Positions 7,431 to 11,534 of a stretch of 11,534 nucleotides of DNA are shown piece by piece. Position 1 is the stretch's first letter; each line of letters begins with the position of its first letter. The position numbers and the translations under genes were made by a program. The stretch comes from Treponema sp. (GTDB lineage: Bacteria; Spirochaetota; Spirochaetia; Treponematales; Breznakiellaceae). The stretch covers positions 1 to 11,534 of the forward strand of contig JAISRW010000229.1 in the NCBI GenBank assembly GCA_031273405.1, written 5' to 3'. Below the pieces are notes generated by a model. The model did no database searches. It was given only the letters and a program-made list of their open reading frames with translations, and was not told the DNA's origin.

Positions 7431-7967
7431 TTAACCGACTGTACCGCTGTTGCCCGCGGCGGTGGAGACCGCTTTGGAAAGCGCCGAAATCAGGGGCGCT
7501 CTTTTAACGGCTATCATCAGCCTGCTGTTCCTGATTTTAGGCGCCGCCTTGTTCCGGTAAAGCGGAACAAGGGTGAAAATCAAAAAGAAAACCGGGAGCC
7601 AGAGTGCCAGCCCTCCTACAAGGCCGCCTGCCACCAGGGTGTTGTTGAACCGCGTCAAGGGGACAAAGGGCATGTTGTAAAGGGAAGTAAACAAAGGCTG
7701 CAGACCCTCGATATGGAGAATTTCCCAGCCCAGGGCATCCACAAGGGGGTCAACAAAACCCGCCAGAAGCTTGATGATCACAAGGACCAGAGCCTTGGAG
7801 GCGTGGTGGTGTCTAAAAAAGAATGAAACCACAAAGAGAAGGATCCAAAAGAAGTTTCCTGCCGGCACAAGTCCCAGAAGGACTCCCCAGGAAAACCCCG
7901 CCGCGATCTGCCCCCTTCTGAGATTACCGTTCAGGGCGACTATTAATTTGGCTATAGGTTTCAGCAT
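7431..7967 (-). CDS. TIGR03546-family (DUF2062-like) small membrane protein
   Basis: Protein of 178 residues with three or four hydrophobic segments: ~23-52 (WGVLLGLVPAGNFFWILLFVVSFFF), ~58-85 (LVLVIIKLLAGFVDPLVDALG) and ~110-140 (LVAGGLVGGLALWLPVFFLIFTLVP). The GxxxGLxPxGN pattern in the first segment is typical of DUF2062-like proteins. The family is uncharacterised and normally paired with TIGR03545, whose gene starts 10 bases after this stop, so the two products probably act together in the inner membrane. The ATG at 7967 is chosen because the family-like part begins there. An in-frame GTG at 7982 adds five residues but would lie across the predicted -10 box. AGGTG is 12 bases upstream of the ATG, too far for a good ribosome binding site, so translation may begin on a leaderless message. 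Confidence 0.75.
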   Translation of the reverse strand: MLKPIAKLIVALNGNLRRGQIAAGFSWGVLLGLVPAGNFFWILLFVVSFFFRHHHASKALVLVIIKLLAGFVDPLVDALGWEILHIEGLQPLFTSLYNMPFVPLTRFNNTLVAGGLVGGLALWLPVFFLIFTLVPLYRNKAAPKIRNSRLMIAVKRAPLISALSKAVSTAAGNSGTVG

Positions 7968-7973
7968 GATAAA

Positions 7974-8002
7974 ATAATGCACCTAAGCGAAAAAAATGAC
8001 AA
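7974..8002 (-). promoter_or_regulatory. Promoter of the TIGR03546-TIGR03545 pair
   Basis: The minus strand shows a -35 box TTGTCA (8002-7997, 5 of 6) and a -10 box CATTAT (7979-7974, 4 of 6) with an ideal 17-base spacer containing a T7 run. The start site expected ~7 bases beyond the -10 falls on or next to the A of the ATG at 7967. No other promoter as good was seen in the gap 7968-8240. Confidence 0.5.
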
Positions 8003-8013
8003 TAGCGGTGAGG

Positions 8014-8029
8014 CTCTTTATCAAAAGAG
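8014..8029. repeat. Short hairpin upstream of the membrane-pair promoter
   Basis: CTCTTT (8014-8019) and AAAGAG (8024-8029) form a perfect 6-bp stem around a 4-base loop. It adjoins the larger inverted repeat 8027-8085 and lies 12 bases upstream of the -35 box of the TIGR03546 gene. It could be part of a terminator region for the Rrf2 operon or a protein-binding site; the sequence alone does not decide. Confidence 0.45.
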
Positions 8030-8085
8030 GCTTTCCCAAAACCGTGCGCTTTTCGCGCACAGTTAATTAGTTTTGGGACAGGCTC
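8027..8085. repeat. 59-bp nested inverted repeat, possible terminator or miniature mobile element
   Basis: Outer arms GAGGCTTTCCCAAAAC (8027-8042) and GTTTTGGGACAGGCTC (8070-8085) match at 14 of 16 positions as reverse complements. Inside lies a perfect 6-bp GC-rich hairpin, GTGCGC (8044-8049) and GCGCAC (8055-8060), with a 5-base loop. A competing stem is also possible between AGTTTTG (8069-8075) and CAAAACT (8085-8091). The arms resemble the GGCTGTCCCAAAA-like ends of some insertion sequences, but no transposase is present. It lies between the Rrf2 operon and the next promoter, so it may act as a terminator, although a proper T tract is missing. Confidence 0.5.
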
Positions 8086-8143
8086 AAAACTAAGCGAATT
8101 TTGGGGAATGCCCCGGTTTTAAAGGAATCTAACCCCGGCGGCA

Positions 8144-8220
8144 TGTCGAACCGCAAGCCACAAACCTTTGGTTTGATGGCTCGTCAGACCCGCGGCCTGC
8201 GGCGGCTTTTGCGGTTTCGA
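8144..8220. repeat. Composite palindromic repeat, copy A, downstream of the second rrf2 gene
   Basis: AGCCA-CAAACC (8156-8166) and GGTTTG-A-TGGCT (8170-8181) form an 11-bp stem with one bulged base and a TTT loop. Flanking segments TCGAACCGCAAGCC (8146-8159) and GGCTTTTGCGGTTTCGA (8204-8220) are imperfect inverted copies of each other, so the unit can fold in two ways. The core (an AACC...GGTT hairpin with a 3-base loop beside TCGAACCGC) matches the layout of copies B and C. It begins about 20 bases past the stop of the second rrf2 gene. Nothing coding was found in 7983-8240. Confidence 0.5.
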
Positions 8221-8240
8221 TCCGTCGGATCTAAAATCCG

Positions 8241-8675
8241 TCAGATAAAGTACATGTAGGATTCGTCGGGATCTATGGTTCCTACCAGGGATGCCAGGGT
8301 CTCGTGATCGATTACATTGGCGACGCGCTCATCCAGCCTGTCAAATACCGTGATCCGTATGCAGCGCTCCAGCTTGTTCTCCTTTACTCCCGGCAGGGGA
8401 GGGTCCACCACCAGCATATCCCCTTCCAGAACCCTGAGGGCGTCTCCGATGCTGATATCCTGAGGATACTTTGCCAGGGTATAGCCGCCTGAGGCCCCTT
8501 TGACAGAGCGGATAAATCCCGAACGGCGGAGAATCACCGCCACCTGTTCCAGGTAACGGATGGAAATATTTTGCCTTTCCGCCACGCTGGCCAGAGAAAC
8601 GTGGGATTCCCCTATGTTTTCCGCCAGATCTATCAGCAGACGTATGCCGTAGCGCCCCCGGGTTGAGATTTTCAT
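8241..8675 (-). CDS. Rrf2-family transcriptional regulator lacking iron-sulfur cysteines
   Basis: Protein of 144 residues, normal length for Rrf2. It opens with MKISTRGRYGIRLLIDLA, then the winged-helix DNA-binding domain with YLEQVAVILRRSGFIRSVKGASGGY (41-65), which includes the recognition helix and the SxGGY wing. A long dimerisation helix follows. Only one cysteine is present (C105), so it cannot form the three-cysteine cluster site of IscR or NsrR. In this respect it is like CymR-type cysteine-metabolism regulators, which sense through a partner protein or small molecule. The ATG overlaps the stop of the preceding rrf2 gene as ATGA, and AGGAG lies 8 bases upstream. Its place at the end of an operon headed by a sulfur amino-acid enzyme supports a sulfur-related role. 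The exact effector is unknown. Confidence 0.9.
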   Translation of the reverse strand: MKISTRGRYGIRLLIDLAENIGESHVSLASVAERQNISIRYLEQVAVILRRSGFIRSVKGASGGYTLAKYPQDISIGDALRVLEGDMLVVDPPLPGVKENKLERCIRITVFDRLDERVANVIDHETLASLVGTIDPDESYMYFI

Positions 8676-9103
8676 ATAGCGTACTCCTGTCTATCCAGGG
8701 CATCGTAAGCGGCCGCCAGATCCGCCAGAGTAATGGAATCCACGCACTCGTTTATCGCGCGGTATAATGCCGCCCAGGTATGCCTGCTGGCGCAATCGGC
8801 GGACATGGGGCAGTGTTTGCTTTTTACGCAGTCCACAGGCTCCAAGGCGCCTTCTGCCGCCCGGAGTATGTCCCCCACCTTGATCTTATTCAGGGCCTTT
8901 CCGGGGAGATAGCCTCCCTGGGGGCCCCGTATTCCCTTTACTATTCCGGCTTTTCTTAAGGGGATAAAGAGCTGCTCCAGATAACCGTCGGAGAGATTTG
9001 TGTCTTGAGCGATTTCCCTGGTGCTCACATATCTCCCCTTCGGGAGGAGCGCCAAATAAAGGAGGGCTTCCAGGGAATAACGGCCTTTGGTGGAGATTCT
9101 CAT
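8672..9103 (-). CDS. Rrf2-family regulator with IscR-like cysteine triad
   Basis: Protein of 143 residues beginning MRISTKGRYSLEALLYLALL. The winged helix contains YLEQLFIPLRKAGIVKGIRGPQGGY (41-65). Cysteines 92, 98 and 104 (CVKSKHC and CPMSADC, spacing C-x5-C-x5-C) sit at the same residue numbers as the [2Fe-2S] ligands of E. coli IscR, and H108 is one residue from the IscR histidine at 107. A cluster-binding redox, iron or cysteine sensor is therefore likely; NsrR-type nitric-oxide sensing has the same spacing and cannot be excluded. The start at 9103 is preferred to the ATG at 9124 because the protein then begins exactly like its family, GAAGG lies 7 bases upstream, and the ATGA overlap with the PLP enzyme stop matches the other junctions. 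No ribosome binding site precedes 9124. Confidence 0.9.
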   Translation of the reverse strand: MRISTKGRYSLEALLYLALLPKGRYVSTREIAQDTNLSDGYLEQLFIPLRKAGIVKGIRGPQGGYLPGKALNKIKVGDILRAAEGALEPVDCVKSKHCPMSADCASRHTWAALYRAINECVDSITLADLAAAYDALDRQEYAI

Positions 9104-10302
9104 GATCCTACCTTCTTTTGACATTGTTTAAACGCCGCGTCCAAATCGGCGATAAGATCGTCCGCGTTCTCGATTCCTACCGAGAGCCGCATAAGCCGGT
9201 CGTTTACCCCGGCCGAAAGCCGCATGGCTTCAGGAATGGTTGAATGGGTCTGGATCAGGGGGAAGGTGATGAGGGACTCGACCCCTCCCAGGCTTTCGGC
9301 AAACAGGATGAGCGAGAGACTTTCGAGCAGTACCGGCACATAGGCCGGGTTTTTCAAATAGAAAGAAATCATCCCCCCGAATCCCCGGGCCTGGGAACGG
9401 CTGAGGGCATACTGGGGGTGATCCTCAAAGCCGGTAAAAAAGACCTTCTCTACACAGTCCTGCTCCCTCAGCCAATGGGCGATACGGAGGGCGTTTTTTT
9501 CGTGCCGTTCCATCCTCAGATGGAGGGTTTTGAGCCCCCGGAGGATCAACCAGGAATCAAAAGGCGCAAGGGAGGCCCCTTCGCTTTTTTGGACTTCCCG
9601 AAGAGGTTCTTCCCTGTCTTCCAGGGAATGAACGATAAAACCCGAAAGGGTATCGTTGTGGCCGCCCAGGTATTTGGTCCCGCTGTGGATGACAAAATCG
9701 GCCCCCAAATCCAGTGGGTTTTGAAACCAGGGCGAAAGGAAGGTATTGTCCACGATCAAATCCCCTCCCCAGCGGTGAATCAGATCGGCGCAGGCGGCAA
9801 TGCCGCTTACCTTCATCATGGGGTTTGACGGGGTTTCGATAAAAACAGCCTGTGTTTCGGGCCTGAGGGCGTCTTCAATTTTTTTCAGATCGCTTGTATC
9901 TGTCCAGGAGAAGGAAAAGCCGTATCCGGCGTAATACCGGCTAAAGAGCCTGTAGGTACCGCCGTAGAGATCTTCCGAAACGATGATATGATCCCCCGGG
10001 GAGTAAAGCTTGATAATTGCCGAAATAGCCCCCATGCCGGTAGCAAAGGCCAGGCCGTATTTGCCGTGTTCCGCCAGAGCCAGGGCCTTTTCCAGTTCGC
10101 TTCTGGTGGGATTGACCGCCCGGGAATAATCAAAGCCCGTGGAGCTTCCCAGGGCCGGGTGCCGGAAGGTGGCGCTTTGGTAAATCGGCGTACTGATTGC
10201 CCCCGTGACAGGTTCAAAAAAAGCAGCCCCCCTGGCTAAAACGGTATCCTTTGAAAGACCCCGGGGGACCTGGCGGCTGCATGGGGATTGAGACTCATTC
10301 AT
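9100..10302 (-). CDS. Cys/Met-metabolism PLP enzyme (cystathionine gamma-synthase/beta-lyase type)
   Basis: Protein of 400 residues, full length for the family. Visible features: TPIYQSATF (38-46), YSRAVNPTR (59-67), whose Tyr and Arg bind the PLP phosphate of the neighbouring subunit, ATGMGAI (87-93), Y113 stacking on the cofactor, ETPSNP (156-161), D185, and the PLP-lysine motif SGTKYLGGHND with K210. Near the C terminus AESLGGVESLITFP and THSTIPEAMR form the substrate pocket. Enzymes of this group make cystathionine from activated homoserine and cysteine, or cleave cystathionine, or act as O-acylhomoserine sulfhydrylase or methionine gamma-lyase; sequence alone does not settle which. It heads an operon with two Rrf2 regulators and has its own promoter with a palindromic operator, so expression is probably tied to cysteine or sulfur status. 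ATG 10302 is preceded by AGGA (9-base spacing). Confidence 0.9.
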   Translation of the reverse strand: MNESQSPCSRQVPRGLSKDTVLARGAAFFEPVTGAISTPIYQSATFRHPALGSSTGFDYSRAVNPTRSELEKALALAEHGKYGLAFATGMGAISAIIKLYSPGDHIIVSEDLYGGTYRLFSRYYAGYGFSFSWTDTSDLKKIEDALRPETQAVFIETPSNPMMKVSGIAACADLIHRWGGDLIVDNTFLSPWFQNPLDLGADFVIHSGTKYLGGHNDTLSGFIVHSLEDREEPLREVQKSEGASLAPFDSWLILRGLKTLHLRMERHEKNALRIAHWLREQDCVEKVFFTGFEDHPQYALSRSQARGFGGMISFYLKNPAYVPVLLESLSLILFAESLGGVESLITFPLIQTHSTIPEAMRLSAGVNDRLMRLSVGIENADDLIADLDAAFKQCQKKVGS

Positions 10303-10309
10303 TGTTATT

Positions 10310-10332
10310 TATCCTATTCAAATTGTAGGATA
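10310..10332. promoter_or_regulatory. Candidate Rrf2 operator: 7+9+7 inverted repeat
   Basis: TATCCTA (10310-10316) and TAGGATA (10326-10332) are perfect reverse complements separated by 9 bases. On the minus strand the repeat begins within the spacer next to the -10 box, covers the expected transcription start, and ends on the AGGA used as Shine-Dalgarno. Its size and position are typical of a dimeric repressor site. The two rrf2 genes in the same operon make autoregulation the simplest reading. It differs from the E. coli IscR and Bacillus CymR consensus sequences as I know them. Confidence 0.6.
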
Positions 10333-10350
10333 TAAATCTGAAAAAAACAA
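10322..10350 (-). promoter_or_regulatory. Promoter of the PLP enzyme-rrf2-rrf2 operon
   Basis: On the minus strand a -35 box TTGTTT (10350-10345, 4 of 6) and a -10 box TACAAT (10327-10322, 5 of 6) are separated by exactly 17 bases. The predicted start is near 10315, giving a leader of ~13 bases with AGGA as ribosome binding site. The -10 overlaps the palindromic operator. Confidence 0.6.
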
Positions 10351-10374
10351 GTACCAAGCGCTTTTCCCAAAACT

Positions 10375-10424
10375 CGGTTAGTGCGAACCGCGAACCTTCG
10401 ATTTGATGGTTCGACCACACGGAC
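10375..10424. repeat. Palindromic intergenic repeat, copy B, downstream of the YchJ-type gene
   Basis: CGAACC (10391-10396) and GGTTCG (10408-10413) form a 6-bp stem with an 11-base loop. A second small stem, CGGTT (10375-10379) with AACCG (10386-10390), follows on the minus strand and is succeeded by AGTTTT, so it might serve as a weak terminator for the thrC-YchJ unit. The 17 bases at 10408-10424 are an exact inverted copy of 269-285. The string TTTCCCAAAAC at 10363-10373 also matches 8032-8042. Confidence 0.55.
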
Positions 10425-10444
10425 TTTTTGCTCGGAATTGCCGC

Positions 10445-10930
10445 TTAGCGCCCGTGGCAGTGCTTGTATTTCTTTCCGGACCCGCAGGGGCAGGGATCGT
10501 TGCGGCCTACCTTGGGGCCCGAGCGGACCACGGTCTTGGGCACGATGTTCCCTTCCTGGTAAAACCATTTGCCTTCTTTCTTTTTAAACTGGGCCCGTTC
10601 ATGGTGTATGTCCTTGAGTCCGTTCTGTTCGTAGGCGGCTTCAAATTCCACGGTTCCTTCAGAGTCTTCTCCGCCGCCCTTGTCCACATCCAGGATTTTA
10701 AGGCCCAGCCACTTGGAGCGTTCGCTCCAGTTTCGGGTCTGCCTGACGTCGATAGCGTCTCTGCCTTCCCTGTCGCAGGTCTCCACGATGTAGTCAACGG
10801 CATGTTCAGCGTAAGCGCTGTAGCGGCTGCGCATGAGGGCTTCGGCGGTGGGGGCGTCTTTGGCTCCGGTGATATAGGGCTCGCAGCATTCGGAATATGC
10901 CATGCCTGAGCCGCAGGGACATTGTTTCAT
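10445..10930 (-). CDS. YchJ-family protein with two SEC-C zinc motifs
   Basis: Protein of 161 residues. It begins with a SEC-C type motif, CPCGSG...YSECC (C4, C6, C15, C16), and ends with a second, [13 protein letters not shown] (C147, C149, C158, H159), each expected to bind one zinc ion. Between them, [18 protein letters not shown] and [34 protein letters not shown] give the NTF2-like YchJ domain. The same layout is seen in E. coli YchJ (UPF0225). The C-terminal motif resembles the SecA tail, which contacts SecB and ribosomes. The precise function is not established. Its start overlaps the threonine synthase stop (ATGA), with AGGA 7 bases upstream, so the two are co-transcribed, although no metabolic link is obvious. 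Confidence 0.88.
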   Translation of the reverse strand: MKQCPCGSGMAYSECCEPYITGAKDAPTAEALMRSRYSAYAEHAVDYIVETCDREGRDAIDVRQTRNWSERSKWLGLKILDVDKGGGEDSEGTVEFEAAYEQNGLKDIHHERAQFKKKEGKWFYQEGNIVPKTVVRSGPKVGRNDPCPCGSGKKYKHCHGR

Positions 10931-11534
10931 AAGAGATCCTTTAAGGCGGAAAGTTCCGCCGGAATATCGCGTTTTTCCACGGTCCGTTCCATGGCCTTTT
11001 TGAGGGAAGCCGGAACCGGGACGGGGCCGGTCAGGGGCTCCACGGTTTCGGCAAACTTGGCTGGATGGGCGGTGGAGAGCACCACCAGGGGCCCGCTTCC
11101 CAGCCTCCCGGCCAGTTTGTCCGCTGCCCGCCAGCCCACGGCGCTGTGGGGGTCAAGGAAGTAGCCGTGGGCGCCGTGTACCGACGCTATGGTTTGGCGG
11201 GTTTCCTCGTCGGTGACAAAGGCGCCCGTGATGAGGCGGCGCATTTCCTCCCAGGAAAAATGAGCGGCCATGCGCTCAAAATTGCTGGGTGCACCCACAT
11301 CCATAGCGTTGGACAGGGTGGCTTGGGAAAGCCTGGTTTCGTAGTTCCCGCTTTCGAGGTAATCCGGGACGGTTTTGTTGATATTGGTGGCGGCGATAAA
11401 GGATCTGATGGGGGCCCCCATTTTCATGGCATAGAGCCCCGCGGTGAGGTTCCCGAAATTCCCCGAGGGCACAGAGAATACGATGGGCTGCCCCCGGGCC
11501 GGGCCGAAGGCCCCGTCCCCTGAAAGTCCGCCTC
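10927..11534 (-). CDS. thrC: Threonine synthase, C-terminal part (gene runs off the window)
   Basis: The frame is open to the window edge and gives 201 complete codons, so the N-terminal half lies beyond 11534. [41 protein letters not shown] is typical of threonine synthase: the SGNFGN loop binds the PLP phosphate, and the ATNxNxTVP stretch is shared with the longer, E. coli-type enzymes. The enzyme converts O-phosphohomoserine to threonine and phosphate, the last step of threonine synthesis, in the cytosol. Residues after it ([50 protein letters not shown]) match the family's C-terminal domain. The GTG at 11472 encodes an internal Val, not a start. Its substrate pathway shares homoserine with the methionine-type PLP enzyme downstream. 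Confidence 0.93.
   Translation of the reverse strand, partial: GGLSGDGAFGPARGQPIVFSVPSGNFGNLTAGLYAMKMGAPIRSFIAATNINKTVPDYLESGNYETRLSQATLSNAMDVGAPSNFERMAAHFSWEEMRRLITGAFVTDEETRQTIASVHGAHGYFLDPHSAVGWRAADKLAGRLGSGPLVVLSTAHPAKFAETVEPLTGPVPVPASLKKAMERTVEKRDIPAELSALKDLL

Noticed and set aside
7983..8240. Small RNA or riboswitch in the intergenic gap
   Set aside because: The many inverted repeats fold readily, but no known riboswitch core or promoter dedicated to an RNA was recognised, and the repeats recur at other gene ends.
9104..9124. Upstream ATG for the first rrf2 gene
   Set aside because: No ribosome binding site precedes it, and Rrf2 proteins normally begin at the MRIST-like sequence, here at 9103.
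1..11534. CRISPR array, tRNA or rRNA genes
   Set aside because: No regularly spaced direct repeats, cloverleaf-like sequences or conserved rRNA stretches were seen on either strand.

Overview
The window looks like chromosomal DNA from a spirochaete of the Treponema group, possibly a gut-associated one. The main reasons are the adjacent pair matching the TIGR03546 and TIGR03545 families, a bacterial XPB-type helicase followed by its usual helicase-associated partner (Treponema pallidum also carries an XPB-type helicase), and the moderately high GC content. The assignment rests on recalled family distributions, not on a search. Every intact gene is on the minus strand, so transcription runs from high to low coordinates.

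Layout in the direction of transcription: (1) The 3' part of threonine synthase (11534-10927) overlaps by 4 bases a YchJ-type protein with two SEC-C zinc motifs (10930-10445). (2) After a 142-base gap comes a sulfur-metabolism operon: a cystathionine gamma-synthase/beta-lyase-type PLP enzyme (10302-9100) and two tandem Rrf2 regulators (9103-8672 and 8675-8241), joined by ATGA overlaps. The first regulator has three cysteines at the IscR positions 92/98/104; the second has none of them. The promoter in front of this operon carries a perfect 7+9+7 inverted repeat over the -10 box, the probable start site and the Shine-Dalgarno sequence, which makes it a strong candidate operator. (3) A 273-base gap is filled with inverted repeats and ends in a good promoter. 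(4) A small membrane protein (TIGR03546/DUF2062 type, 7967-7431) lies 10 bases before a large membrane-anchored protein (TIGR03545 type, 7420-5216) with an AsmA-like segment. (5) A DNA-repair type cluster follows: XPB-like helicase (5058-3307), helicase-associated partner (3310-1103, 4-base overlap) and a NYN-LOTUS putative nuclease (1092-301) whose ribosome binding site overlaps the stop codon of the gene before it.

The left edge (1-300) has no intact gene. On the plus strand it holds a promoter, a ribosome binding site and the first ~40 codons of an AAA_14/DUF4143-type ATPase gene. That remnant is broken by two apparent single-base deletions and then loses homology. Nothing spans it as one open frame.

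The most interesting items are the XPB/partner/NYN-LOTUS operon as a possible helicase-nuclease repair module, the candidate Rrf2 operator with its paired regulators, the hidden ATPase pseudogene, and a family of short palindromic repeats found just downstream of three gene ends.
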